Part shown: positions 11,663 through 22,925 of the stretch, one piece after another
Layout: every line of letters starts with the position of its first letter
How positions within the stretch are numbered: the first letter of the stretch is position 1
NCBI GenBank assembly: GCA_026225945.1
Contig: JAMJFZ010004031.1
Location: forward strand, 8,940,001-9,004,000
Reading direction: 5' to 3'
From: Cricetomys ansorgei
Taxonomy: Eukaryota; Chordata; Mammalia; Rodentia; Nesomyidae
DNA length: 64,000 nt
The notes under the pieces: model-generated
Databases searched by the model: none
Told to the model about the DNA's origin: nothing
What the model saw: only the letters and a program-made list of their open reading frames with translations
Translations under genes and position numbers: made by a program

Positions 11663-11749
11663 TTAAAAGATTTCTGCACCTAACCCTAACCATATTCTTA
11701 TGTACCCAAAGAATAATTGCAATTTAAGATCTAATTAAAAAAAAATATA

Positions 11750-11910
11750 TTGCTGAGTCGTGTAGTACACACCTTTAATCCCAGCACTTGGGAGGCAGAG
11801 GCAGGTGGATCTCTGTGAGTTCGAGGCCAGGCTGGTCTCCAGAGTGAGTTCCAGGACAGCCAGAGTTACAACAGAGAAACACTGTCTCAAAAAACAAAAC
11901 AAAATAAAAT
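11750..11910 (+). mobile_element. B1 SINE, well preserved
   Basis: 'cctttaatcccagcacttgg' and 'ggatctctgtgagttcgagg' match closely. It carries 'cagagttacaacagagaaac', a variant 3' end also seen in the B1 at 733, suggesting a lineage-specific B1 subfamily. Confidence 0.95.
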
Positions 11911-12090
11911 TTACTTTTATTTCTGTGCATGTCTGGGCATGTGTGTGCTGATGCTTTTGGAGGGCAGATGGATCCTCTGGAGCTGGAGTCCTAGGTGGTC
12001 ATGAGCCACCTGACACGGGCGCTGGGAACCAAATGCAGGCCCTCTGCAAGAGCCAAAAGCAGTCCTAACCACTGAGCCACTCTTCAGCCC
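11911..12090 (-). mobile_element. B2/B3-class SINE
   Basis: Ends 'ccactgagccactcttcagc'; abuts the preceding B1 tail to tail. Confidence 0.88.
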
Positions 12091-12480
12091 AGAAAAGAGA
12101 TCTTTTGATGGGGAGAGCATGATAGTGCTCAGGATATCTAAAGGGAAACTAGATATCAAATGCCACAAAGGAAGGCTCACAGGCCTGTAATCTCATCTCC
12201 ACTGTGGTAAAAGAGCCCCCAGGAAACGAAGGGAAAGTTTTTTCTTGTCTAGGATTTTGACCAATGTTCTCCTATTGCTTAAGTGACTGTTCTCATCCAT
12301 GCTAACAACAGATATTGCAATTTATATGGGGTGGACGATGGATGAGGGCAGAGATGGAAATACCAAGTACAAATAAAAACTACATTGGATCTAGATTTAG
12401 ACTTTTGGTAGACAGTATGACGACAGTAACTTTTTTTCTTTTCTTTCCTTTCCTTTCTTATTCTCCCACCCCCCTTTCTT
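12091..12480. other. Unrecognised stretch with pyrimidine tract
   Basis: Nothing recognised apart from a T/C-rich run (about 12430-12495) that leads into the tail of the following B1. Confidence 0.4.
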
Positions 12481-12645
12481 TTTTTTTTTTTCTGTCTTTT
12501 TTCTTGGTTTTTCAAGAAAGGGGTTCTCTATGTAGCCCTGGCTGTCCTGGAACTTGCTCTGTAGATTAGGCAGGTCTTGAAATCAGAGATCCACCTGCCT
12601 CTCTGCCTTCTGCGTTCTGGGATTAAAGGTGACACGTGCCCAGCT
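12481..12645 (-). mobile_element. B1 SINE
   Basis: 'tatgtagccctggctgtcct', 'tctgggattaaaggtgacac'. Confidence 0.92.
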
Positions 12646-13284
12646 AGAGGACAGTAACTTAAAGCAGTAACCACAGGCAAAGAAATGGGGCTATCTTCCT
12701 CAACTGCTGCAGAAATGACCATGGGTTATTTATTCTCCTGTGGATTGTTACCTGCGGCCCCTCTTCTTCCATAATTCTCTGTCCTGTCCTTGATTTTTAC
12801 AGATGAGGCTTTGTAGGTATTTTCTTCTTCCTGCAAAAAGTACATCATCCCTTAAATTCTACAACTGGAGTCTGGGAAATTCTCGTTTCCTTTACAACAT
12901 AAGAACTGAGTCACCAGATATCTGACAGCCATCCAGTCACCCTAAAAAGTGCTTGAAGTATAATGTCACTGAGTGATGTCAACCTCAAACTAAGTGGCAA
13001 GCGCCCAGCTCTCTCCAGCCTTCATCAGGCTAGAACTGGTCCCGCCTCTAGCCTCCTCTGTCTTCTATCTGCCCGAGATGAACCTTCCAGCTCTAACGAG
13101 CTAGGCCACAGACTCGTGTCACAGATTCTTTCCTTCTACTTCTCTGACCTCAGATAGGATGCAACAGGATTCTGTCTCCTTTGTTACTGCAGAAACTGCT
13201 CTCTTAGAGAAACATGGCTTTGGGAATCTTGAAAGAACTCTAACTGGCCTGGCAAAGGTTGTAAGTCTTTATTTTGGAGTGTTT

Positions 13285-13380
13285 CTATTTTATTTTATTT
13301 ATTTTTGTAGCTCTGGGAATCAAGCCTATGACCTTGCACACGCTAGGCAATAGTTCTGCCGCAGAGCTACACGTTAGCCT
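13285..13380 (-). mobile_element. ID/B4-type SINE end
   Basis: 'gaccttgcacacgctaggca' then 'gccgcagagctacacgttag' is the reverse complement of the ID-like tRNA-Ala part of B4. Confidence 0.7.
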
Positions 13381-13439
13381 TCGGAATATCTTTTTTAAAA
13401 AGCAGCACTCTACAGCTTGGCCCCTTGTGCATATCACCA

Positions 13440-13612
13440 GTTCCCTTTCTACTTCTCTAACACATTGTGGCAAAGCCAAGAGTCATCTCTGGGATTGCCA
13501 TGCTGTTTGAACCTTCCAGCCACCAGAACTGTGAGGCAAATAAACCTCTTCTACTTTATAAAATACTCAGCATCAAATATTTTGTTATAGCAACACAAAA
13601 TGAACCGAGTCT
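13440..13612 (+). mobile_element. Old mammalian MaLR (MLT1/MST-like) LTR 3' end
   Basis: 'ccagaactgtgaggcaaata', then 'aaacctcttctactttataa' and 'gttatagcaacacaaaatga' are the typical 3' end of mammalian MaLR LTRs. How far it extends upstream is unclear; 12650-13284 holds nothing else I recognise. Confidence 0.7.
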
Positions 13613-14236
13613 TTATATGACCTCAGTTTACCTTAATTATCTCTTTAAAGGCCCTTTCTCCAAATATAGGCACATTCTCAGATACCAGGGTTTTAAGACT
13701 TCAGCATTTGAATCTGGGTGGGAGACACAGTTAACTGCTTAATAAAGAGCCTTGTCTGCAGGGGCATGAAGACGTGAAAGAGCATGATGAGACCACTGTT
13801 GATTGTAGCAAAAGTGTAATGTGATCTTTCTGAAATAAAGCAGAATGGGACTGGTCTCAGAGGTTCTTATCTACCAAGGCAAGATTTCATTCTGGAGGTT
13901 ACAGGCATTGAAAAAACTGAAGTTATAGACATGCCCCAGTCAAAGGTGTGGTTTTGAATACTCTGCAGCACAGGGACTAGACTATGGAGAGGGGCATGTT
14001 TGCAGAGAATTAGGAAGTTAAGGGTAAGTTCGGATAGTAAGTGAGGATGGCATTCCTAGCGTGCTGTGGAGACTGTGTGGAGACAGGACAGCAGCTAGAT
14101 GTGAAAAGTTGGCCAAAGAAAGCACTGGAGAAAGCTAAAGGACCATAAGAAACAGAGAAAGACACCGTGAAGAAAGGAGGCCCAGGTTCAACCTCCAGTA
14201 AGAGACCAATACAGGAAAAGAAAAGAGGAAATATAC
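13613..14236. other. Unrecognised intergenic stretch
   Basis: No family recognised. Confidence 0.4.
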
Positions 14237-14383
14237 GGCCAGGTGTGATGACTCTCACTTTTAATCGCAGCACTCCAGAGACAGAGAGGCAGGGAGATCT
14301 CTGTGATCTCTGTGTGCCATAGTAAGTTCCAGGCAACCCAGAATGAAGTGAGATTCTGTCTCAATCAAAACAAAACAAAACTG
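14237..14383 (+). mobile_element. B1 SINE
   Basis: 'ggccaggtgtgatgactctc' start, a local duplication of 'gatctctgtg' in the middle, CAAAACAAAAC tail. Confidence 0.88.
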
Positions 14384-15689
14384 ATGAAGAAAAATTCAGG
14401 TACATATAAAAACAGTAGAGAATTAAAGGAGTGCCAACCTAAGGCCTTTTTCTTTCTTTTTCTCTTCTTTCTTTACCTCTGCTTGAGGGACCGGTGTTGG
14501 GGACTTGAGACGATCAATAAAGTTTAGGACAGACACTATGGAAAGGAAGGAAAGAAAGCGATTCCTGAGCTACCTTGTAACCCCAGGAGATGTAAGATTT
14601 AGGACAGTGTGTAAAAAAGCTACAGGTCAGTTTGGATAGAGGCTGGGAAGGTCAGAGCCCACGTTGAAGATAAGAGGGTGAGAGGGTAGCTGGCCATTTG
14701 GGACCACGCAGATGAAGAAGAAAAGGAGCCAGGAGGGCTAAAGTCCAAAAACCTAAGACACCAAGGGTCTATCGAGAGGAGGTGGGGATGCACAGAATGG
14801 GTAGCCAGATGGCTTGGTGGTTAGAAAAAAATGAGGTTGTGGGTGATAGATGTCAGAGGAAGGGCAGTCTGAGGTAGTGACAGGCCTTAAAGTCACTGCT
14901 AAAGGAGAGGAGACATGTGCCGAGTTACACAGAAGAGATTTATTTGTGTTATGCCCAGAGGAAGCATTTCCTAAAAGCTCTGTCAACATGACTTTATTGT
15001 TTGGTCCTTTTTAAGCGTAGGGAAATATTGAAAACCTCTGTTCCCTAAGGAAGATGAAAGTGAGAAGATGGGGTTCTGGAAAGCAAGGACATCTGGGGAC
15101 CATTAATTATATGTAAAAACAAAAACATTCTGAGAGCAGGAACCAGGATGGGGAGGTGAGCACTCTACCTCTCACCACGGTAATAACCAGCCGGGAAGGA
15201 GTTCTCTATACAAATCTTCATAATAAGGCAATTTTATTTGGCTTATACATCCCATAAATCTTTAAACAAGAGAACTTTTATTTAAGTTCTGTTATATAAA
15301 TCCCCCTGCCCCTGAGAAACAGCGTGAATTCTCTTTTATGTTCTTGTCATCATCCTCCCGGGGTTGTGAATACGATTAATACACTGGCCCATAATTTCTA
15401 ACTTCACACTATCTAAGCACACATCACTGACTTACTTTCTCCCTCCAGAAATCAGTTTTATTTTAGACAGCTTTCTTTTCTCAAACACAGATCCCAATCT
15501 TGAAACAAAAACTGAAAAGAGACAATGCACGAACCTTCCCAAACCAAACACACATTCACCTTATTTAAGACATTCTACAGAACCCTGAGTTTAAATTGAA
15601 TAAAGCTGCAAATAAATATTTGTGGAACTATAGTAACTCAAAAGGGAAAACAATGCAGTTATCTGGAAATTGATGAGTGATTGAAAATG
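14384..15689. other. Repeat-poor intergenic stretch
   Basis: No SINE or LTR recognised for 1.3 kb. The part from about 15180 to 15560 is AT-rich and lacks repeat signatures, so it is a candidate conserved non-coding block, though conservation cannot be judged from one sequence. Confidence 0.4.
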
Positions 15690-15945
15690 AACAGTGGTGT
15701 CACCATACGGAGAACAAAAAGGTGGAAGGCAAGAGAATTCATTCTTTCTGCCTGGTTTCTTGGGCAGGGACATCAGCCTTCTGTTCTGACTGGGACTTAA
15801 ACAATCCGCTCCCTGGTCCTCAGGACTTTGTCTCCAGTCTCCCTGGGTCTCCAAATTGTAGGAGTCAGACTGTGAGATCTTTCAGTCTCCATAATCAGGA
15901 AAGCCAGTCCTTCATAATAAATCAGAGCCACACAGAAAGGGCCTG
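15690..15945 (+). mobile_element. Possible old mammalian LTR fragment
   Basis: The run from 'ctgggtctccaaattgtagg' through 'tcagtctccataatcaggaa' to 'cttcataataaatcagagcc' resembles a widespread mammalian LTR 3' end. Family not assigned. Confidence 0.5.
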
Positions 15946-16044
15946 TATCTCACTGTTCTACTTTAGCCCAAGCTAGGTGGCTTTAGTCTTGACTGTTGCA
16001 ATAGCCAATCTCTAAAAATGGCCTTTCAGATTCTTTAAATTCCT

Positions 16045-16302
16045 GGTTCATGTGTTGCTTGTGTGTGTTGGGGGGGGGGCAGAGGTCAGAGGTCAGTATT
16101 GTTCTATCAATCACTCTCCTCCCTTCTTTCTGATACTGGGTCTCTCACTGAACTTTGCATTCGCTGATTCAGCTGACCCCAGGGATCCTTCTGTGTGTCT
16201 CTGCCTTCCTAGTATTATAAGTGGGCCTGAGCATGGCTTATTCCATGGGTTCTGGGATCTGAACTCAGGTCCTATGGCTGTACAGCCAGCACTTTACTGA
16301 GG
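16045..16302 (-). mobile_element. B4-type composite SINE
   Basis: 'gggtctctcactgaactttg', 'gatctgaactcaggtcctat' and 'cagccagcactttactgagg' follow the reverse strand of B4. Includes a G9 run at about 16071. Confidence 0.75.
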
Positions 16303-17823
16303 CCTGGGACTCGTTTATAAAAAAATTAATTCTATTCACAAGATTTCTAACTTTCATGTTGTAATAACTTTCCAAAGGTCAGGCCTTATAATTCTGTCAT
16401 ATGGAGGAGTAGGATTTGCATATTTGCACTTGGGCAGACGTAAGCATTTAGTCCATAACAAAATTCAGTTGCTGTGGTTGCAACTACATAAGAAACCCCA
16501 AGCACGACCAAAAGAACTACCTAGGCAAACTCTTGACAACCCATAGAATCAAGAGAAGTGACAAAGGGGCTGTTGTTTTTAAGTCCTTAAAACTTTCGGT
16601 TTTATATAGCAATAGATAACAAAACCAGAAACTAGATTCACCTCAGGGGTCGCTGTGACTCAAATCTAAGTCAGGTGGCATTGGTTTGGGGAGCAGCTGG
16701 AAGCAGAGGTGAGAAGAAATGAGACTGTAAAGAGCACACAAGGATGGTGTTCGTGGATTAGAATTCAATCTGTTTTTGTTATAGTCTCCCCTTTTGAAAG
16801 TATCAATTGTGGTTCTCTCATAGGAATGAGATAACCCATTTCTGTATTTTTTGTTGCATGTGCAGCAGATAATTAGTCTTTTAGGTCACAGGTCTTTACA
16901 CTCAGGCTGCAGTACCAGAGAACAGGCTGGAAGAGGCGTATCCACTCCTGGCCTGATTTAGATCAATCTGGAATTTGAGCTGATATCATAATTGCATGAG
17001 ATGTTCAAGAGGTTGAGAAGGGATGAGTGTATTTTTCACATTGGAGGGATGGAAACTGTGTGGCCAGAGGGCAGATGATAATAGCTAGTTTCTAAAAATT
17101 AATCATTCTCTACCCTCATTCCTAAGTACTTCTACTGGTATATAGTTCTTCCTGTTCATCTCGAGAGATGAAACTTACTTCTCTTCCTTGATTCTAGTTG
17201 ACTGACCAAACGAAATGCAGACAAAATTATAGTCTATGTTTTCCAGACTGCGACCTCGAGAGAACTGACAGCTTCTGCCTTCTCTTGTTCTTGAAATGCT
17301 GTCAGTCACCAGAGTGTGAGATACCTGAAGTGGAAACTCAGGTGCTTTAATCAATAACCCTAGGTGGTAAAACACCAAATGTTAGCCAAATAGGTGTAAC
17401 AATTTTGTATCGGTCTTCTAGCATTCCCTGGGGGGGGTACATTAAGTATTAATGTAATGTAAGTAGTGAGACTAGAAATTAATCTGGGTCCGGTGCTTTT
17501 GTTCTTTCAGAACAGAAACATTCACCAATACTTTAATAGAAACACTTAAAAGTTTAGCATAGAGGAAAAACACAATCTGTAATTTTGAAGAGTGCTATTC
17601 TAAAAACTTTGCATAGTGTGAAGTAGAAGTAAATCCTTATTTTATACAAATTACTATATATTGTGTATGTTGGTATTGTATATGTATTATGTCTACATAT
17701 ATATGCAATGCATGTACATAGATATGCCTTATTTGGTATGTATCTCCAAAATAATTTTCTCACAGCTCAAGACTTTATACGTCTTCATTTCTTCTTTTTT
17801 GCATAAATAATTCAAGTAATAGT
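16303..17823. other. Repeat-poor intergenic stretch
   Basis: 1.5 kb without a recognised SINE, LTR or exon. Short ORFs at 17175-17378 and 17554-17763 (minus) have no recognisable product. Confidence 0.4.
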
Positions 17824-18225
17824 GTATTGGCTAGTTTATATGTCAACTTGACATGAGCTAGGGTTATCTGTGAAGAAGGAATCTTAGTTGAGAAAATGCT
17901 TCCATAATATTGGTCTGCAGGCAAGTCTACAGGGCATTTTCTTGATATGATTGATGGCGGGGGTGGGGGGAGAGCCCCTGTGGGCAGTGCCACCCTGGGA
18001 CGCTGGCGATGGGTTCTATAAGAAAGCTGGACGGGCAAGTCATGAGGAGCAAGGCAGTAAACAGCACCCCTCCACTGTCTCTGCCTGGGTTTCTGCCTCC
18101 AGCTTCCTGCCTTGACTTTTTTCCATGAGGAACTGTGATGTGGAAGCGAAAGCAAAATGAACCCTTTCCTCCCCAAGTTGCTTTTGGTCACGGTGTTTCA
18201 TCTCAGCAATAGAAACCACAACAGA
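17824..18225 (+). mobile_element. MaLR/ERVL-type LTR (same family as 37745 and 61895)
   Basis: Shares with 61895-62320 the landmarks 'tatgtcaacttgacatgagc', 'gcatgaggagcaag'-like centre and the end 'gtgtttcatctcagcaatag'. Family name tentative. The 138-codon minus ORF lies inside the LTR and is not a gene. Confidence 0.75.
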
Positions 18226-19249
18226 GGCAAATAGGAAGTTTGTATTGTTGCTTATGTTGATAATAAATTTTTATTTTCATTTCTACGGGAAAATCTTGCT
18301 CCCTATGAGATTATTTGGCTTTACTGCTGTCAGGTAAGGTGACAAAACTATTCATCACATTGTGTTTTCTTTTCATAAAGTGCAGCAGAAGACAAAACGC
18401 ATATGGCAGGCACATTTCCGAAAGTCTGACTTTTAAGGAAAGAATATGGAAGACGAACATAAAAAACAAGCAGCATGAAATATCTTCAAAGCCTCACATT
18501 GAAGACAAAAATCTATGGTTAAAGAATAGTGAAAATTCTATACTTTCCCAAGATAGCTCATTCGAGTTTATTCACAGATTATTAGGTAGTTATATTTAGC
18601 TAACAATTCTATACAAGGATCTCTTAGTCTGTCTTGGAAGGATAATTTTATATAAATGTGAACAACTGTTTGGAGCCAAATCAGTTCCTTTTATCCGCCT
18701 GCTCTGAGCTATCACACTTTGGCCTACTTTGTGGTTATTTTTCCAGTTGGTTAGGGCGTTATAATGCTTTAATTGAATATGTTAGTAGGCGTAGTGGGGA
18801 CAACGGTGGAGGGAAGGCTCTGACAGGCACGTCTTTTGGGGACCTTGTTCCTGTTACTGACTGTGGACACCCATACTCTGCCCTTTCCACATGCAGGTAT
18901 CTGTTGTGAGGAGACTGTGTCCTTGCGTTTTTGTGGACTTTCCCCAACCATCTCAGTTAATTCTAGCTTACTATCACGCCCCACTTCGGGATCCAGACTG
19001 ATTCCTTTGTCTCTCCCGCCTATTCAGTTAAGGAGCTGTTGAAGAAGGGATTGCATTTCATCCATCTTTAGCTCTCTTCTCGGTGCAGAATGTCTGGCAT
19101 GGCATTAGGTTAAATAAATGCCTATTAAAGGTGAAAGTTAAAGGGAAGACTTCCTATCTTAGAGGAAGGGGAAAAGTCAAGTCCTAGACAGGCACCTTCA
19201 TGGAGGGCCACAATAAAACATGATTTTACTTCTTTTAAAAGCTTTACTG
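18226..19249. other. Unrecognised intergenic stretch
   Basis: 1 kb with no recognised element. The ORFs at 18315-18599 and 18658-18909 show no family resemblance. Confidence 0.4.
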
Positions 19250-19438
19250 AGGGTTGGTGGGATGGCTCAGCAGTTAAGCGCATTGGCTGCTCTTCCAGAG
19301 GACCTTGGGTCAATTCCCAGGACCCATGACAGCTCACAGTTGTCTGTAACTCCAGTTCCAACACCCTCACATAGACAAACATACAAGCAAAAAACATCAA
19401 TGCACATAAAAAATAAAATAAATTTTTCTTTAAAAAAA
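19250..19438 (+). mobile_element. B2/B3-class SINE with target-site duplication
   Basis: Starts 'ggttggtgggatggctcagc' (A box), 'gggtcaattcccaggaccca' (B box), ends AATAAA-rich. The flanks repeat aaaagcttTactgag / aaaagcttCactgag, a 15 bp duplication with one mismatch. Confidence 0.93.
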
Positions 19439-19448
19439 GCTTCACTGA

Positions 19449-19597
19449 GTGAGTATGGTGGCATATACCTTTAATTCCAGGCCTTGGGAGGCAGAGGCAG
19501 GTGGATCTCTGTGCTTTCAAGGTCAGTCTGGTCTACAGAGTGACTTCCAGGATAGACAGAGAGACCCTGTCTCAAAAATAAAATAAAATAAAATAAC
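19449..19597 (+). mobile_element. B1 SINE
   Basis: 'ggaggcagaggcaggtggat' and a (AAAAT)n tail. Confidence 0.92.
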
Positions 19598-19724
19598 TCT
19601 ATCAAGTGACTGACTAAGACTCAGAGATATATATGTTGTTATGATGAACTCTAGGAGATAGTTAAAATCTATATTCTTTCAGGTTATCATCTATACCACA
19701 AATAGTTTATTTGTTAATTATTAT

Positions 19725-20041
19725 TTTTAGACAGGGTCTCACTCTGTAGCCTCAGTTGATCTGAAATTCACCATCTTCCTGCCTCAGCCTCTGTTTTTTG
19801 GTTTTGTGTTTTTGATTTTTTGAGACAGGGTCTCTGTAGCTCTGGCTACCCTGTAATTCTCTATGTAGAGCAGGCTGGCCTCAAACTCACGAAGATCCAC
19901 CTGCCTCTGCTTCCTGAGTGCTGGACTTGAAGGAGTGTACCACTGCTCTCAGGCTCTGTTTTTGTTCCATTTGTGGGGAGGTTAAACCAGGGCTTTGCTC
20001 ACACTAGGCAAGGGATCTGCTCCTAGCCATATTCCCAGCTC
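19725..20041 (-). mobile_element. B4-type SINE split by a B1
   Basis: 19725-19796 ('cagggtctcactctgtagcc') and 19958-20041 ('gctcacactaggcaagggat') are the two parts of an older B4; a B1 on the same strand lies between them at 19797-19955. Confidence 0.7.
19797..19955 (-). mobile_element. B1 SINE nested in B4
   Basis: 'tttttgagacagggtctctg', 'gagcaggctggcctcaaact', 'cttcctgagtgctggacttg'. Confidence 0.9.
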
Positions 20042-20129
20042 AAGAAAAGTTTTAAATACTGAAAAAATATTAAATGCCTTTAAAATTCTTAGGGGCCTTT
20101 CGTATAGCAGCTGTTCCCAACTAGAGTTG

Positions 20130-20297
20130 GGTGTGAGTGTGAGCATGTGCACATGTGTGTGCACGCAACACACAATGGCTTACTTGTGGAGATCAGAGGA
20201 CAACTTTCAGGAGCTGGTTCAGTCTTTCACCTGTGGGCTCCTGGAATCCAACTCAAGTTTGGGCCTTCACCTGCTGAGCCATGTGGCTGGTGCCCCT
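20130..20297 (-). mobile_element. B3-class SINE
   Basis: 'atcagaggacaactttcagg', 'ggctcctggaatccaactca', 'ccttcacctgctgagccatg'. Confidence 0.85.
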
Positions 20298-20516
20298 TCC
20301 TTTATTATTTCATTGATCTGTTGACAAAATCATGCCAATCATTTTGTTGGCTATGAATGATTGCTTCCCTGTAGTGTGTCATTAACTTGTCCTTCTATTC
20401 ACTGTATTTCTTCCAAATGGGGAGCTAGAACTAATGGTTCATTTAGATTGTTTCAACTTCTTTAACAGGAATGTCTCATTGGCAGTATAGAATTATATTG
20501 CTATCACAACAGGAAG

Positions 20517-20850
20517 TGTGATGGTTTGAATGAGAATGGCCCCTATAAGCTCATATAGTTGTTGGCTGGTGCCCAGTTGGTGGAACTGTTTGGAAAGGAT
20601 TAGGAGGTGTGGCTTTTTGGGAGGAGGTGTGTCACTGGGGGCAGGTTTTGAAGTTTCAAAAGCCTAATCATTCTCAGTTAGTTCTCTCTGCCTCATGGTT
20701 GTGTTTCAGGACGTTAAGCTCTGAGCTACTGCTCCAGCACCCATGCCTGCCTGGCTGCTGCCATGCTCCCCATCATGGTGGTCACAGACTCTAACCCTCT
20801 GAAACTGTAAGACCCAAATAAACACTTGCTTCTGTAAGTTGCTTTGGCTT
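20517..20850 (+). mobile_element. ORR1-like MaLR solo LTR, well preserved
   Basis: Opens with TGTGATGGTTTGAATGAGAA, then 'ggtggaactgtttggaaagg', 'gtgtcactgggggcaggttt', and ends 'gtaagttgctttggcttat'. Better preserved than the copy at 10250. Confidence 0.9.
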
Positions 20851-20854
20851 ATCC

Positions 20855-21170
20855 TTATTGAGGTGCACCCCCACAAATCCGTATCTTAAGCACTAGCTCT
20901 CAGTATCTGTTCTTAAAATTGGGTCTTTAAAGAAGCAATCAAGTTAAAATAAAGGTATTAATTAATCAAAATTGGCTTATTCCCTTATCAAAATAGGAAA
21001 TTTGGTCACGAGTGTGGAGTGAAGACCATGTGAGGACACTGTTGAAGGCCAAGGAGCAGTCTCAGATGAATCCAACCTTGTTAATATCTGGTTTCTGCCT
21101 CTCCATTTTTGTTGTTTAAGCTAGCTAGCCTGTGGCACTTTGTTATGTGAGCCCAAGTAAACAAGACTAT
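20855..21170 (+). mobile_element. MLT1-like mammalian LTR
   Basis: 'gaccatgtgaggacactgtt', 'ttttgttgtttaagctagct', 'tggcactttgttatgtgagc' match the 3' half of MLT1-type LTRs. The younger ORR1 copy sits immediately before it. Confidence 0.7.
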
Positions 21171-21235
21171 TTCTAATAGAAAGTGATAACTTCCTGTGAA
21201 ATTTCTTTTACATGACACATTTTTCTCATACACTG

Positions 21236-21550
21236 AATTAGTTACTTTTCTATTGCCATGACTAAGGTAACATACAGAAGAAAGAGTCTGAGGGCTAGAG
21301 TCTGTGATGGCAGGGGGAAGGCATGGTGGCGGGAGCAGCAGGCTGATACCTCACATCTTGAACCACAAGCAGGAAGAATAGCGAAAAAACTCAAAGTGGT
21401 GCATGGCTTTTAAACCTCAAAGCCCTCCCCCAGTGACATACTTCCTCCTGCCGGGCCATGCCTAAACCCACCCAAACAGCATCACCACTGGGGATCAAAT
21501 AGTCAAAATATCTGAGCCTTTAGGGGTACATTCTCATTCAAATCACACTC
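21236..21550 (+). mobile_element. Rodent interspersed repeat, family not assigned
   Basis: 'gttacttttctattgccatg', 'cacatcttgaaccacaagca', 'cagtgacatacttcctcctg', 'ggggtacattctcattcaaa' are landmarks of a very common rodent repeat. A more decayed relative is at 29909-30200. Confidence 0.7.
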
Positions 21551-21661
21551 TCAATTTATTTTACTAAGCTTTCTTTAGGAGGTTCACATTTTGTTTTCTT
21601 TTGTATTTAGTTGGTGGAAGACTGAATGGAAACTGACTTTTGTATCATTTGATATGACCTA

Positions 21662-22010
21662 TGATGGTTAATATTGTCAACTTGACAATATCTAGAATTG
21701 CTAAGAAGACCAGCCACAGAGAAAGCCTGTAAAGGATTAGCTAGACTACGTGTAGATGAGAACACCCACCTTTGCTGTGGATGGCTCCATTCCATGGGCT
21801 CCAGACCTAGGCTAAACTGAAAGGGGAGATGGAATTGAGCACTAACATTAATCTCTCCTGCTAGTGACTGCAGCTGAAATATGACTAGCCACCTCAAGCT
21901 CCTGCCTCCAGAACTTCTCCAGTATGGGCTGTATCCTCAGTGTAAACCCATTTTCTCTTAAATTGTTTTTGTCAGAGTATTTATCACAGCAATAAGAAAA
22001 GTAGCAAATA
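21662..22010 (+). mobile_element. MaLR-type LTR
   Basis: 'gatggttaatattgtcaact', 'gggctgtatcctcagtgtaa', 'tatttatcacagcaataaga'. Resembles MT/MTE-class LTRs; subfamily uncertain. Confidence 0.75.
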
Positions 22011-22107
22011 CATGATCCTAGGAGTCTTTGATAGTACCCTCCTTACTTCAGCTACTGATGTCTAGCTTCATTTGGTACATTTCTTATACCAGACATGGAA
22101 TCAGCAA

Positions 22108-22255
22108 TCTTTTTGTTGTTGCTTTGCTTTTTGAAACAGACACTCTATTATGTAGTCCTGGCTATCCTGGAACTGGCTGTGTAGAGTCACAGAGATCTGC
22201 CTGCCTCTGCCTCCCAAGGACTAGGATTAAGGGTGTGCATCACCACGCCCATCTA
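22108..22255 (-). mobile_element. B1 SINE
   Basis: 'ggctatcctggaactggctg', 'gcctgcctctgcctcccaag'. Confidence 0.9.
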
Positions 22256-22286
22256 GGAATTAGCAATTAAAAATGGTAAAACTGGG

Positions 22287-22440
22287 GGCTAGACAGATGG
22301 CTCAGCAGTTAAGAGCATTGGCTGTTCTCTTCCAGAGGATCTGGGTTCAATTCCTAGCACCCACATGGCAGTTCGCTCATAACTGTCTATACCTCCTATT
22401 CCAGAGGATCCCACATCTTCACACAAACATATTTTTTAAA
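22287..22440 (+). mobile_element. B2/B3-class SINE
   Basis: 'gggctagacagatggctcag', 'gggttcaattcctagcaccc'. Confidence 0.9.
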
Positions 22441-22525
22441 ATGGTATAACTGGAGTGTGACTATTAAATGATACTATGTTGTCACTGTAATCTTTTACTA
22501 GAAATAAGAACTTTAAAATTTTTTG

Positions 22526-22716
22526 CTTCTTTTTTGTTTGTTTGTTTTTTGAGATGGGTCTTATCATGTAACTTTGGCTGGCCTGGAGCTCACTCTGTAG
22601 ATCAGGCAGGCCTTGAACTCACAGAGATCCTCCTGCCTCTGCCTCTGCCTTGCCTCTCTCTGCCTCTGCCTCCTGAGTGTTGGGATAAAAGGCATGTGTC
22701 ATTGTACCCAGCTATT
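22526..22716 (-). mobile_element. B1 SINE with internal CTGCCT expansion
   Basis: B1 landmarks 'ctctgtagatcaggcaggcc' and 'cctgagtgttgggataaaag'; between them CTGCCT is repeated about six times, more than in other copies here. Confidence 0.9.
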
Positions 22717-22724
22717 TTTTTTGT

Positions 22725-22925
22725 ACATTTAATTACTGTGTGTGAATGAGTGTGTGTTTGTATGTGTGTGTTGTGTATACATGCATACATGTGTATACAT
22801 GGGAGGTCAGAGGACAACTTGGGGGAGTTGGTTCTTTCTTTCTACCATGTGGGTTCTGGGGATTGGACTCAGGTGTCAGGGTTAGCAATGAACATCATTC
22901 CTAGCTGAATCAGCCCACTAGTCCC
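22725..22925 (-). mobile_element. B3-class SINE
   Basis: TG-rich start then 'gtcagaggacaacttggggg', 'ggggattggactcaggtgtc'. Confidence 0.85.

Noticed and set aside
11680..11700. Telomere-like 'cctaaccctaacc'
   Set aside because: Only two units, within ordinary intergenic DNA; not an interstitial telomeric repeat. A similar short run near 57820-57850 was dismissed for the same reason.
17775..18191. 138-codon minus ORF
   Set aside because: Lies within an LTR copy; the related LTRs lack an equivalent intact frame.
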